A DNA stretch of 64,000 nt from JBLMYQ01 sp050258375 (GTDB lineage Bacteria > Bacillota > Clostridia > Acetivibrionales > UBA4821): positions 1 to 64,000 of the forward strand of contig JBLMYQ010000034.1 in assembly GCA_050258375.1 (NCBI GenBank). Direction: 5' to 3'. The position numbers and the translations under genes were made by a program. This document shows positions 8,297 through 17,517 of this stretch, in pieces (the stretch's first letter is position 1; each line of letters begins with the position of its first letter). The notes beneath the pieces are model-generated. The model had not been told where the DNA came from. It was given only the letters and a program-made list of their open reading frames with translations, and searched no databases.

Positions 8297-9526
8297 TTAT
8301 TTCATATCTGTATACATTTGGAACATCGGCTGAATTATAGATATAACTATGAATCCTACAACTACAGCCATGAAAACAATTACAGCAGGCTCAATCAAGG
8401 TAGTAAGCTGACCAACCGTAGTATCAACCTCTTCGTCAAAAAACTCGGCTGTCCTTTCAAGCATATGGTCAATAGCTCCTGATTCCTCTCCTACGCTAAT
8501 CATTTGAGGAACCATAACCGGAAACAAGTCTACACTTTCCAAATGCTCTGCAAGACTGCCTCCTTGTATAACCTGCTCTTTAACCTTATCCAGCTTTTCT
8601 TGAGCATAAAGATTTTCTATAATTTTCTGACAGAGCTCGATGGATTTTATAAGCGGTATACCGGATATAAGCAAGGTAGCCATGGTTCTGGTGAAGGTTG
8701 CTGCCATAAACTTTTTCAGCAAGGTTGATACAAAAGGAATTTTGAGTACGAATTCATCAATAAGCCTTCCCCCACGTTCGCTTTTTTTAAATGCTATAAA
8801 ACCGCCTACCAGCCCACCTATAATCAAGATTACAACATACCAGAAATTTTTCATGAAATTTCCTGAGTTTATTAATAATTGAGTTGTAGCAGGAAGCTTT
8901 ACATCCATCATATCAAACATAGCAGAAAACTGAGGCACAACAAAGGTTAAAAGTATAGTAACCGCAATAAGACAGACAACTATAATAATAGAAGGATATG
9001 TAAGTGCAGATTTAATTTTCTGCTTTAATTTAAATTCCTTTTCAAAATGTACTGCCATCTTCTCAAAGGATATTTCAAGAGTACCACTAACCTCGCCTGC
9101 CTCTACCATGTTTATCAGCATTGCAGGAAATATTTTATGGTGTCTTGACAATGCTTCAGAAAGTACATTTCCTTTTTGAAGCTCATCATAAACATCTGAA
9201 AGAGCTGCTTTCAATGCTTTACTTTCTGACTGCTTCCTTAGAATATCTATACCTTTTAAAACTGTTACTCCAGCCTTTAATACGGTTGCAAACTGCCTGC
9301 AAAATATAGCTATATCCCTTACCTTGACTTTATCTGAAAAAATCTCAAAGGATTTCTTTTTATCGCTGCTGATACTAAGTGCCTTATCTGCTGTCTTTAT
9401 TACCTGCATAGGAACTAATCCTTTTTGCTTCAAAAAGGCATTAAGCTGTGTCGTATTTGACGCGCTGTCAGTTCCTCTTACAATTTTACCAGTGTTATCT
9501 TTAGCTACATAATTGTATACAGGCAT
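8297..9526 (-). CDS. pilC: Type IV pilus platform protein PilC
   Basis: Inner-membrane platform protein of the type II secretion F family, on which the ATPases PilB and PilT act. The 409 residues contain two repeated T2SF cytoplasmic helical domains (about 70-195 and 275-400) with glycine-containing motifs such as GEVSGTLEISFEKMA and GEESGAIDHMLER in equivalent places. Three membrane segments are visible at about 170-195, 220-245 and 378-400. The N-terminal MPVYNYVAKDNTGK is characteristic. Ribosome site AGGAG, 7 bases before ATG. It stands 32 bases after pilT. Confidence 0.93.
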   Translation of the reverse strand: MPVYNYVAKDNTGKIVRGTDSASNTTQLNAFLKQKGLVPMQVIKTADKALSISSDKKKSFEIFSDKVKVRDIAIFCRQFATVLKAGVTVLKGIDILRKQSESKALKAALSDVYDELQKGNVLSEALSRHHKIFPAMLINMVEAGEVSGTLEISFEKMAVHFEKEFKLKQKIKSALTYPSIIIVVCLIAVTILLTFVVPQFSAMFDMMDVKLPATTQLLINSGNFMKNFWYVVILIIGGLVGGFIAFKKSERGGRLIDEFVLKIPFVSTLLKKFMAATFTRTMATLLISGIPLIKSIELCQKIIENLYAQEKLDKVKEQVIQGGSLAEHLESVDLFPVMVPQMISVGEESGAIDHMLERTAEFFDEEVDTTVGQLTTLIEPAVIVFMAVVVGFIVISIIQPMFQMYTDMK

Positions 9527-9558
9527 AAGTTACTCCTATTTGAAAATATACACTTCAG

Positions 9559-10617
9559 TTATATGGATTTGCTTACATATTCTAAATCTTCGCAGTACAT
9601 TAATACATTGTCCTTACTTATGATACCCTTCTTATACAAGTCAATCAACTGTGAATCTATTGTAACCATACCAGCCTTAACATTTGTTTGCATTACAGAA
9701 AGAATCTGATAGGTTTTATTTTCTCTTATAAGATTTCTTATAGCAGGATTTGCAAGCATCATTTCATATGCAAGAATTCTACCTGATGTATCAATTCTTG
9801 GCAAAAGCAGCTGCGAAAAAACTCCTATAAGAATACTTGAAAGCTGCACCCTGATTTGAGATTGTTGATAGGATGGGAAAATATCTATAACCCTATCTAT
9901 AGTTTTCGCTGCCCCGGTTGTGTGTAGTGTTGCAAGTACCAAGTGTCCTGTTTCTGCAGCTGTTAATGCTGTAGAAATAGTCTCAAGGTCTCTCATTTCC
10001 CCTATAAGTATTACATCAGGGTCTTCTCTCATAGCAGCAGTTAATGCAGTAGGAAATGACTTGGAATCTGCGCCTATTTCTCTTTGATTAATAATACTTT
10101 TTTTATGTTTGTACATATATTCTATAGGATCTTCCAAAGTAATTATGTGGCACTGTCTTTCACTGTTTATAGCTTCAATCATTGCTCCAAGCGTTGTAGA
10201 TTTTCCACTTCCGGTCGGTCCGGTAACAAGAAATAATCCTCTGGTTTTTTTTGTGATATCCTCTAAGGTCTCAGGAAGCTTAAGTTCACTAAAGCTAGGA
10301 ATTTCGGAATTCACATACCTGAATACCATTGCAATAGAACCTCTTTGGAGAAAACAATTTATCCTGAATCTCCCTGTATCAAATTTTGAAATACAAAGGT
10401 CAACCTCTTTTCCTTTAAGTAATTTAACCATCTGCTCTTCACTTAATATCTGCCTTGCAATTTCCTCTGTATCTCTGGGACCCAATGACTCTCCCTTCAT
10501 CTTCACAAGCTCTCCATGAATTCTTATCGTAGGTGGAACTCCGGCAGTCAGATGGAGGTCTGAAGCTTTGTTTTTAGTCATTATTCTTAATAATTCATCA
10601 ATTAAACCACTTATCAT
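9559..10617 (-). CDS. pilT: Twitching motility retraction ATPase PilT
   Basis: Hexameric cytoplasmic ATPase that depolymerises the pilus. The 352 residues hold an N-terminal PAS-like domain (KASDLHLTAGVPP) and a RecA-like core with Walker A GPTGSGKST at 133-141, an Asp-box (HIITLEDPIEYMYKHK), Walker B (DPDVILIGEMRD) and His-box (GHLVLATLHT). It lacks the N-terminal MshEN domain and zinc cysteines of PilB, which identifies it as the retraction enzyme. Its presence indicates dynamic pili capable of twitching or DNA uptake. A GGGAGAG site precedes the start; pilB ends 20 bases before. Confidence 0.94.
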   Translation of the reverse strand: MISGLIDELLRIMTKNKASDLHLTAGVPPTIRIHGELVKMKGESLGPRDTEEIARQILSEEQMVKLLKGKEVDLCISKFDTGRFRINCFLQRGSIAMVFRYVNSEIPSFSELKLPETLEDITKKTRGLFLVTGPTGSGKSTTLGAMIEAINSERQCHIITLEDPIEYMYKHKKSIINQREIGADSKSFPTALTAAMREDPDVILIGEMRDLETISTALTAAETGHLVLATLHTTGAAKTIDRVIDIFPSYQQSQIRVQLSSILIGVFSQLLLPRIDTSGRILAYEMMLANPAIRNLIRENKTYQILSVMQTNVKAGMVTIDSQLIDLYKKGIISKDNVLMYCEDLEYVSKSI

Positions 10618-10637
10618 CCTTAGTTATCTCTCCCAGA

Positions 10638-12329
10638 CTATTCTACCGAATATGAAACTCTCAGCATTTCACTTAAGGTTGTACTACCATCAAGCACCAA
10701 TCTAGCGCAGTTGAATTTTAAAGTTCTGAGCCCTTCTTTAATCGCAGCTTGTTTGATTACACTTGAAGAAGCACCACTATTTATCAAATCCCTTACTTTA
10801 GGTGTTACTGTCATAACCTCATATACACCCAATCTTCCCCTGTAGCCTGTATGACCGCAGAAAGCACACCCTGTCCCCTGCATAAGCTTAATATCATCTT
10901 TGTTTTCGAAATTAAGATCACTTAATATCTTTTTTTCATGGGCTGTAGGAGTAACTTCTTCAGCGCATTTCGGGCAAATTTTTCTTACCAGACGCTGTGC
11001 AAGAATTCCTACAATTGAACTGCCTAAAAGGAAAGGTTCCACACCCATATCAACAAGTCTGGATATAGCACCTGGAGCATCATTTGTATGCAGCGTACTC
11101 AAAACAAGATGCCCTGTTATAGCTGCACTGATTGCAATATTTGCAGTTTCAGAATCTCTTATTTCTCCTACAAGAATTACATCAGGGTCTTGCCTTAATA
11201 TTGAACGCAGGGCAGATGCAAAAGTAAGACCAGCCTTATTATTAACCTGCACCTGATTAATTCCTTCAATTTTTGATTCCACAGGGTCTTCAACAGTAAT
11301 AACATTTGTATTGTTTTTGTTCAAATCCCTTACTGCTGCATAAAGCGTTGTGGATTTTCCGCTTCCTGTAGGTCCTGTTACCAGTATAATCCCATGTGGA
11401 TTTTGTAAGATAGCGTTGAATTTCTCAAGGTCATCCGGTAAAAAGCCAAGCTGTGTTTTATCTTTAATAAATGATGCTTTACTTGTTATTCTTATAACTA
11501 TCTTTTCACCATATATTGTTGGCAAAACAGATATACGAAGGTCATACCCATTTGAATCAACATTCAAGCTCATACGACCATCTTGTGGAATCCTTTTTTC
11601 TGCAATATCCATTCCACCTGATATCTTTATCCTGTTTACTATAGCAGGAAGCAGCCTTACATCCTGCCTCATAATTTCTTGGAGCTCTCCGTCAACTCTA
11701 TATCTGACTTTTATATATTTTTCTTGGGGTTCAATATGAACGTCACTCGCCCTGGATTTTACCGCCTGTTCGATAATGGTATTAACCAGCTTAACTATAG
11801 GTGCGCTGTTAACCATTTCATCTATATTATCTTCAGGCTTAATCTCTATAGTTTTTTCTTTCTTTAACTGTTCAGCAACTAAGATAGCTTCCTGTTTGGA
11901 ATAATATTTATTTATCCCTTTCTTTATATCCTCTGAAGAAGCAATATTAGCAATAACGTCCATGCCTGTGTATATTTTTACGTCATCAAGAGCAAATATA
12001 TTTAAAGGATCGCTCATCGCAAGAACTATCTTGCCCTCAGAAAATCTTATTGCTATTATTTCATGCATTCTAGCCATAGCTTCCGGAATCATTTTTACAG
12101 CATCTTCATCAATATCAATTCTCTCAAGATTTACATGGGGAATTCCTAGTTGAAATTCAAGTACTTGAATTATATCTTCATTTGAGATAAAACCTTTCTC
12201 AAGTAGAACCTCTCCTAGTTTTTTTCCACTTTGCTTTTGTTCTTTTACCGCTTCGTTCAGCTGCTCTTCTGTCACTATATTAGCTTCGACGAGCAGCTGA
12301 CCAAATGATTTTCTGTTAGAATTAAGCAT
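10638..12329 (-). CDS. pilB: Type IV pilus extension ATPase PilB
   Basis: Assembly ATPase of the GspE/PilB family. An N-terminal MshEN domain (residues about 5-140, GQLLVEANIVTEEQL) is a fold that in several PilB homologues binds cyclic-di-GMP. The catalytic core carries Walker A GPTGSGKST at 319-327, Walker B (RQDPDVILVGEIRD) and His-box (GHLVLSTLHT). Four cysteines (CPKC, then CAFC in a CGHTGYRGR context) form the usual zinc site. ATG 12329 (MLNSNRK) is preferred: GGGGGC sits 5 bases ahead, whereas the in-frame ATG at 12341 lacks a good site. About 563 residues. It lies downstream of the stalked receiver gene by 150 bases. Confidence 0.93.
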   Translation of the reverse strand: MLNSNRKSFGQLLVEANIVTEEQLNEAVKEQKQSGKKLGEVLLEKGFISNEDIIQVLEFQLGIPHVNLERIDIDEDAVKMIPEAMARMHEIIAIRFSEGKIVLAMSDPLNIFALDDVKIYTGMDVIANIASSEDIKKGINKYYSKQEAILVAEQLKKEKTIEIKPEDNIDEMVNSAPIVKLVNTIIEQAVKSRASDVHIEPQEKYIKVRYRVDGELQEIMRQDVRLLPAIVNRIKISGGMDIAEKRIPQDGRMSLNVDSNGYDLRISVLPTIYGEKIVIRITSKASFIKDKTQLGFLPDDLEKFNAILQNPHGIILVTGPTGSGKSTTLYAAVRDLNKNNTNVITVEDPVESKIEGINQVQVNNKAGLTFASALRSILRQDPDVILVGEIRDSETANIAISAAITGHLVLSTLHTNDAPGAISRLVDMGVEPFLLGSSIVGILAQRLVRKICPKCAEEVTPTAHEKKILSDLNFENKDDIKLMQGTGCAFCGHTGYRGRLGVYEVMTVTPKVRDLINSGASSSVIKQAAIKEGLRTLKFNCARLVLDGSTTLSEMLRVSYSVE

Positions 12330-12479
12330 GTAGGCCCCCATTTTTCTCTAATAAACCTCAACACTGCAAAAACAAATCATCTTATTAATATTATCTCATA
12401 TAACTACATATATTTTCAATATATATGGCTATTTTGTAATATTATATTTTTTGCTGTATACTTATCAAACTTTTAAAAA

Positions 12480-14630
12480 TTATTCTTTTAATACTTTTTC
12501 TATTATTGTTAATGCTTTTTCCTTTTCAAAAGGTTTGCTGATAAAGTCCTTTGCTCCAAGTTTTATTACATCAACAATTTTTTCTTTCTGGTCAGATGCC
12601 GAACACATAATTATTCTTGTCCATGGCTGCTTTTTCAATATTTCTTCCATAGCAACCATTCCATCAATATCCGGCATGGTTATATCCATTGTAATTATTG
12701 ATGGTTCAAGCTTTTCAGCCATTCTTATAGCATCTCGTCCATTTTCAGCTTCACCAACAACCGTATATCCTGCATCTTCAAGTATTCTTCTGATAATATT
12801 TCTCATAAATCTAGCATCATCTACAATAAGGAATGTTGGGTCAGTCTTGATTCTTTCTTGGTATGCTTTTATTTTTCTTTCATTTTCTTCATTTTCCTGT
12901 CTTTTCTTATTTTCAATATTCTCTTGTTCTTCTTGTAACAGTCTTTTTTGTTTTTCTTTTTCTTGCTCTTCCTTACTTCTTTCTCTTGCCAGCATTTCTT
13001 CTTGAATTTTATCCTGCAATTCCATTTTGGCACGCATTTCTGCCTCTGCTCTGATTCTTGCCTCTTCCTCTATCTTAACTCTATTAATTGCATCAAATTT
13101 TGTAACTTCTACCTCTTCATTGATAATATGCTTTTCAAACTCTTTACGTAAACGTTCCTTCTCTTCATTACTCAAAATCTCTTCTTTATGTTTACGCTCT
13201 TCTTCCTCTTTGAGTCTGCGTTCTTCTTCCTGCTTGTGCTTTAGCTCTTCTGCAGCTTCTTTGAACTTGCGTTCTTCTTCCTGCTTGCGCTTTAACTCTT
13301 CTGCAGCTTCTTTGAACTTGCGTTCTTCCTCTTCTTTGTGCTTGAGTTCTTCTTCCTCTTTGCGTTTTAGCTCTTCAGCTTCTTTACGTTTGCGCTCTTC
13401 CTCTTCTTTACGCTTGCGTTCTTCTTCCTCTTTACGTTTTAGCTCTTCAGCTTCTTTACGTTTGCGCTCTTCCTCTTCTTTACGCTTGCGTTCTTCCTCT
13501 TCTTTACGCTTGAGTTCTTCTTCCTCTTTGCGTTTTAGCTCTTCAGCTTCTTTACGCTTGCGTTCTTCCTCTTCTTTACGCTTGAGTTCTTCTTCCTCTT
13601 TGCGTTTTAGCTCTTCAGCTTCTTTACGCTTGCGCTCTTCTTCCTCTTTGCGTTTTAGCTCTTCAGCTTCTTTACGCTTGCGCTCTTCTTCCTCTTTATG
13701 TTTACGTTCTTCTTCTTGCTTGCGTTTTAATTCTTCTGCTTCTTTATGTTTACGTTCTTCCTCTTTAAGCTTGCGTTCCTCTTCTTGCTTATGTTTTAGC
13801 TCTTCTGCTTCTTTACGTTTGCGTTCTTCTTCTTTAAGCTTGAGCTCTTCTTCTTGCTTACGTTTTAGCCCTTCCTCCTCATTTGTTTCGGGCTTATCTT
13901 CTTTGAGCTTTCGAGTGTCTTCTTCCTCTTTAAGCTTGCGTTCTTCAGTTTCCTTATGAAGCCTTTGTAACCAATCATCAGGTAACGCTTCAGTCTCCGG
14001 CTCTTCTTGAATTAAAGGTTTGCCTTCCTGTTTTAGGAAAAAATCTTCTAACTGAATTTCTTGAGCTTTTTTGCCGCCCAGTACTTCATGCTGAACTACT
14101 GCAGTTTCTTGTGGCTTTTCAGTCTCTACTGTTTTTTGTACAATCGGAGGTTTTTGTTTCAATGCTTGTTGGCGTAAATGTTCTTCTTCCATACGAAGTC
14201 TGGCTTCCTCTTCTTTGCGGAAACGTGCTTCTTCTTCAAGACGTTTACGTTCTTGATCTTCTTTTTGAGCTTTTTCATCCTGCTTAGGAGCGACCCCGGG
14301 AGCCACAGGTTTTATAAAACCTTGCTTTGGTTCCTCAACTGGTTTTGCAGGTTGTGTTTGACTCGTTTGGGCAGTCTTATCTCTATGTATTAGCTCTTTG
14401 ATTTCTTTTTCTTGTGTTAAGCTTTTTTGTTCTTTCTTTAAATCTTTCGGAGCTGCTTTTTTGTTTTCCTGAAATGCTTTTTTATTTTCTAGAAATGCTT
14501 TATCCTGTTCACGCTCAAAATCTTTTAATTTTTTTGTTGATGATTTCCCTTTGCTTTTAAGATAATATAATACTCCCCCCGCAATAAGGACTACATCTAA
14601 AACAAGAAACCACACAAATCCCTCACTCAT
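12480..14630 (-). CDS. Membrane-anchored CheY-type receiver on a long charged single-helix stalk
   Basis: The 716-residue protein has three parts. One N-terminal membrane helix (residues 5-23) is followed by lysines, so the rest should be cytoplasmic. A Pro/Gln/Lys/Glu-rich linker comes next, then about 340 residues of K/E/R repeats (250-596). In the regular section (about 250-480) the unit is 8 residues, KE(E/A)EE(R/L)KR, which fits a stable single alpha-helix with i to i+4 salt bridges better than a 7-residue coiled coil. The C-terminus (597-716) is a CheY-like receiver: acidic pair DD 604-605, phospho-acceptor Asp649 in TMDITMPD, Ser677, and Lys699 in SKPF. There is no output domain. The DNA of the stalk is a 24-bp tandem repeat. 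It lies upstream of pilB in the same direction, so pilus control is the natural inference; the partner kinase could be the nearby CheA. Confidence 0.8.
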   Translation of the reverse strand: MSEGFVWFLVLDVVLIAGGVLYYLKSKGKSSTKKLKDFEREQDKAFLENKKAFQENKKAAPKDLKKEQKSLTQEKEIKELIHRDKTAQTSQTQPAKPVEEPKQGFIKPVAPGVAPKQDEKAQKEDQERKRLEEEARFRKEEEARLRMEEEHLRQQALKQKPPIVQKTVETEKPQETAVVQHEVLGGKKAQEIQLEDFFLKQEGKPLIQEEPETEALPDDWLQRLHKETEERKLKEEEDTRKLKEDKPETNEEEGLKRKQEEELKLKEEERKRKEAEELKHKQEEERKLKEEERKHKEAEELKRKQEEERKHKEEEERKRKEAEELKRKEEEERKRKEAEELKRKEEEELKRKEEEERKRKEAEELKRKEEEELKRKEEEERKRKEEEERKRKEAEELKRKEEEERKRKEEEERKRKEAEELKRKEEEELKHKEEEERKFKEAAEELKRKQEEERKFKEAAEELKHKQEEERRLKEEEERKHKEEILSNEEKERLRKEFEKHIINEEVEVTKFDAINRVKIEEEARIRAEAEMRAKMELQDKIQEEMLARERSKEEQEKEKQKRLLQEEQENIENKKRQENEENERKIKAYQERIKTDPTFLIVDDARFMRNIIRRILEDAGYTVVGEAENGRDAIRMAEKLEPSIITMDITMPDIDGMVAMEEILKKQPWTRIIMCSASDQKEKIVDVIKLGAKDFISKPFEKEKALTIIEKVLKE
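13196..13900 (-). repeat. 24-bp tandem repeat region encoding the K/E stalk
   Basis: The minus strand repeats 24-base units coding for eight-residue K/E/R-rich blocks, with several near-identical copies between about 13330 and 13700. Length variation by unequal exchange would preserve the reading frame. Confidence 0.85.
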
Positions 14631-14948
14631 AATCGCACCTTCTTTATTTTTTTTTGTAATACAAATAATTGTCTTTAATTTTAAAATTAAAAGAATTTTG
14701 CTTGACTTGCCATTTTTGACTATATTTCTGTTAATTATAGTATCAATCTACATTATAAATTTTATCATAACAACAAAAAAATTGCAAATAAACAATGATT
14801 AGACATCATGCTTAAATCAGCAAATATTCGACATTAATGCTATTTTTCCAATTCTAAATTAAGCATAAAAATGTACTCAACAGACAACAAACAAATTATT
14901 CATCAATAAAGCTTTTTAGGAAGTATAGAAAACCAAATTTCAAAAGAA
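14631..14948. other. Gene-free AT-rich upstream region of the stalked receiver
   Basis: No ORF with a ribosome site was found. It holds the predicted promoter at 14719-14746 and one Spo0A-type heptamer (TGTCGAA on the minus strand, 14827-14833). The rest looks like plain AT-rich spacer. Confidence 0.6.
14719..14746 (-). promoter_or_regulatory. Predicted sigma-A promoter for the stalked receiver gene
   Basis: On the minus strand TTGATA (14741-14746), a 16-base spacer and TATAGT (14719-14724) lie about 90 bases before the start codon. Reasonable but not perfect match. Confidence 0.45.
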
Positions 14949-14979
14949 AAAAGTCATATGATACATCATAGACTTTTTT
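14948..14979 (-). terminator. Terminator of the tRNA-Leu gene
   Basis: A stem with AAAAAAGTC and GACTTTTTT arms plus an inner TATGAT/ATCATA stem directly follows the encoded CCA end, ending in T6 on the minus strand. Confidence 0.85.
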
Positions 14980-15063
14980 GGTGCGAGAGATGGGACTTGA
15001 ACCCATACGCCATAAGACACACGCCCCTCAAACGTGCCTGTCTGCCAATTCCAGCACTCTCGC
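14979..15063 (-). tRNA. tRNA-Leu, anticodon GAG
   Basis: An 85-base gene including an encoded CCA end. The acceptor stem GCGAGAG pairs with CTCTCGC, the discriminator is A, and the T arm contains GGGTTCAAGTCCC. A long variable arm marks a class II tRNA. The anticodon loop TTGAGGG (complement of 15025-15031) has anticodon GAG at 15029-15027, which reads CUU/CUC leucine codons. It has its own promoter and terminator, so it is a stand-alone transcription unit between the pilus and sec loci. Confidence 0.93.
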
Positions 15064-15092
15064 ATTTGAATCTTTAACTATTTCGCTTTGAT

Positions 15093-15121
15093 ATATTAAC
15101 ACATAATTTCTTAGTATTCAA
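15093..15121 (-). promoter_or_regulatory. Promoter of tRNA-Leu
   Basis: TTGAAT (15116-15121), a 17-base spacer and TAATAT (15093-15098) on the minus strand, about 30 bases before the mature tRNA 5' end. Confidence 0.65.
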
Positions 15122-15160
15122 GCCTTAATTCTTATTATTTATTAAAAATCTTTAATAGGA

Positions 15161-15192
15161 AAGAGAAAAAGACCCTAAGGTCTTCTTCTCTT
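15161..15192 (-). terminator. Terminator after secF
   Basis: A 14-bp stem with one mismatch and a CTAA loop lies 14 bases beyond the secF stop. It contains the T-rich arm CTTTTTCTCTTT on the minus strand. Confidence 0.75.
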
Positions 15193-15205
15193 ATTATCAT
15201 TTCAT

Positions 15206-16135
15206 TTATGCCGGTTTAACTTTTGAACTCTTCACCTTACTAACCTCTTTCCTATCTCCAGCATCCTTCCACCATACCCATATAGGGCTTGAGATAAATA
15301 TTGAAGAATATACACCACTGACCAGACCGATTATAAGTGGTAAGGTAAATTCTTTTATAGACTGGACGCCGTATATATTTCCGAATACATACAAGGTGAC
15401 AACACATATCAACACTGTAATTACTGTATTAATTGTTCTGTTTAATGTCTGCATTATACTTGTATTAACCAATTCTGTTCTGGTTGCTTTTCTTAATATA
15501 TTTTGATTTTCCCTGATTCTATCGTAAACAATAATAGTATCATTAATAGAATATCCTAATATTGTCAAAACTGCAGCAACAAACGAAGAGTTTATCGGTA
15601 TTTGAAGCAATGAATAAACCGTAAACATTATAAACGCATCATGCACTATAGATAAAACTGCGGTAACACCTGCTGCAAAGCCCGACATTATCCTGAATCT
15701 GATTGCCACATAAATCAGTATTAAAACTGATGAAATTATTATTGACCATAATCCCCTCTGCCATATTTCCTTACTCATCAAAGGCTGTACCAGCCTGTTG
15801 GATAATGGTTGATTCTCTTTTAAATTAAACTCTTTTTTTACATTATTAAAAACAGCTGTACTTTGCTCTTGTGTTAAAGGCTCAGTTTTTATAGAAACTC
15901 TATCCTGATTGCTTCCTAGCTTTTGAATCGTTGCCTCTTTTCCTGTTGTCTTCTTGACAATAGCTGCAATCTTATTATTGTCAAAAGCCCTTCCGATGTT
16001 AATTTCTATTATGCTCCCTCCTTTGAAGTCGATGTCCATAACAACGCCTCTGGTAAAAAAGGATATGAAGCCAACTATAGTAATAATTATTGAAAATGCT
16101 ATACAGTACTTGCTTATTTTAACAAAGTTAGGCAT
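15206..16135 (-). CDS. secF: Protein translocase subunit SecF
   Basis: Membrane subunit that with SecD helps pull exported proteins through SecYEG using the proton gradient. The 309 residues show the SecF plan: a first membrane helix (about 10-30), the signature VMDIDFKGGSIIEI, an external domain, then five helices including the conserved ILGYSINDTIIVYDRIREN. Its ATG overlaps the secD stop by 8 bases with GGAGG in the secD end, giving tight coupling. SecD and SecF are separate polypeptides here, not fused. Confidence 0.95.
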   Translation of the reverse strand: MPNFVKISKYCIAFSIIITIVGFISFFTRGVVMDIDFKGGSIIEINIGRAFDNNKIAAIVKKTTGKEATIQKLGSNQDRVSIKTEPLTQEQSTAVFNNVKKEFNLKENQPLSNRLVQPLMSKEIWQRGLWSIIISSVLILIYVAIRFRIMSGFAAGVTAVLSIVHDAFIMFTVYSLLQIPINSSFVAAVLTILGYSINDTIIVYDRIRENQNILRKATRTELVNTSIMQTLNRTINTVITVLICVVTLYVFGNIYGVQSIKEFTLPLIIGLVSGVYSSIFISSPIWVWWKDAGDRKEVSKVKSSKVKPA

Positions 16136-17429
16136 TTACTGAACCTCCTTTATATCCATACAACCATGTATGCTTTAATCCCAATCCCATTACCTGTATC
16201 AATAAATATCTTGTGAGCGTAATTGCTGACAAGAAGCTTAGCAGAACACCCAAGGTTAATGTTACAGCAAAACCTTGAATAGGTCCTGTCCCAAGCATAT
16301 ATAGTACAACCCCTACAATGATTGTGGTTATATTTGCATCAACAATTGTTTTAAATGCTCTCTTAAAGCCTATATCTACCGCACCTCTTAAGGTTTTTCC
16401 TGATTTTAATTCTTCTTTAACCCTTTCAAAAATCAGGATATTGGCATCAACCGCCATACCTACCGAAAGAATTATACCTGCTATACCAGGAAGTGTCAGT
16501 GTTATTTTAAGTGCCGAGAGAATAAGTACGGTTACAGCTACATGAGCAACAAGTGCAATATCAGCTACTATGCCCGGTAATCTATACCATAAAAGCATGA
16601 ATAGACATACAAGACCAAAGGCAATAGCACCTGCTAACAAGCTTGTTTTCAAAGCCTGCTGCCCTAAAGTAGGACCAATTGCATCAAGCTGAACCGAATT
16701 TAAACTGAAAGGAAGTGCTCCAGACCTGATTATTGCCGCTTCTTCCTTTGTTGAATCAGCTGTATAACCTTTTCCTTCAATTATAGCTTCCCCTCCATCA
16801 ATCCTTTTTTCTACAACCGGCGATGAAAGCTGCTTATCATCAAGATAAATACCAATTTCATTTTTAGGTGAAGGAAGCTTGGAAACTCTTTCAGTTGCCT
16901 CTGCAAATTTAACTGCTGCCTGAGGGCTGAATTTCAGCTTGACTACCCATCCGGCTTTCTGCATAGAGTTACCTCCACCGGCATAATCGCTTTGAGCATC
17001 CACTATATCATTTCCTTCAATAATTACCTTGCCATCTGAATCTTTAAACTGGAGCTTTGCAGTTTTTCCTATCTCAGCTACCGCTTTTTGAGGATCGGTT
17101 TCACCCGGTATTTCCACTATCAGCCTGCCATTTGCACTATCTATAGTAACGTTTGCATCAAATAGCCCTTTGTAATCCAAACGCTTTCTAATTACTTGTT
17201 TGGTTGACGCAAGCTCATCTATAGTAACAGCCTTGTCCGTTTTAGGCTCGAATACAACATAAACTCCGCCTTTCAAGTCCAAGCCTTGTCTTATGTGCTT
17301 GCTTCCAACTGAAAATGATTGTTTTGTTTTTGAATCGTAGAAAAGTGTTACGCCGCTGTATGCTACATAGCCAACCAGGGCAATTACTACTGCTGTAATG
17401 AGCAGCTTTGCTAAACTCATGCCTTTCAT
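16128..17429 (-). CDS. secD: Protein translocase subunit SecD
   Basis: The 433 residues have one N-terminal membrane helix, the signature RQGLDLKGGVYVVFEP near residue 50, a P1-type external domain (IVEIPGETDPQKAV; KLQFKDSDGKVI), then a five-helix RND-like bundle containing GMAVDANILIFERVKEEL. This is the typical length of a SecD that lacks the larger periplasmic insert. Ribosome site AAGGAGGAG. First gene of the secDF pair; export of pilins, SLH proteins and sporulation factors would use it. Confidence 0.95.
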   Translation of the reverse strand: MKGMSLAKLLITAVVIALVGYVAYSGVTLFYDSKTKQSFSVGSKHIRQGLDLKGGVYVVFEPKTDKAVTIDELASTKQVIRKRLDYKGLFDANVTIDSANGRLIVEIPGETDPQKAVAEIGKTAKLQFKDSDGKVIIEGNDIVDAQSDYAGGGNSMQKAGWVVKLKFSPQAAVKFAEATERVSKLPSPKNEIGIYLDDKQLSSPVVEKRIDGGEAIIEGKGYTADSTKEEAAIIRSGALPFSLNSVQLDAIGPTLGQQALKTSLLAGAIAFGLVCLFMLLWYRLPGIVADIALVAHVAVTVLILSALKITLTLPGIAGIILSVGMAVDANILIFERVKEELKSGKTLRGAVDIGFKRAFKTIVDANITTIIVGVVLYMLGTGPIQGFAVTLTLGVLLSFLSAITLTRYLLIQVMGLGLKHTWLYGYKGGSVNA

Positions 17430-17517
17430 CAGTATACTCCTCCTTATCGTTTATGACACATAGGCTATTATATATCTGGCTGATTAATGCGTCAATATTT
17501 TTCCAAATAATATATAT

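Noticed and set aside
13196..13900. CRISPR-like array
   Set aside because: The repeats are contiguous, coding and 24 bp without unique spacers; no cas gene nearby. No CRISPR array was found in the window.
13027..13959. Long plus-strand Ser/Leu-rich open frame opposite the stalk repeats
   Set aside because: It is the mirror of the K/E repeat on the minus strand; no ribosome site and extreme composition.
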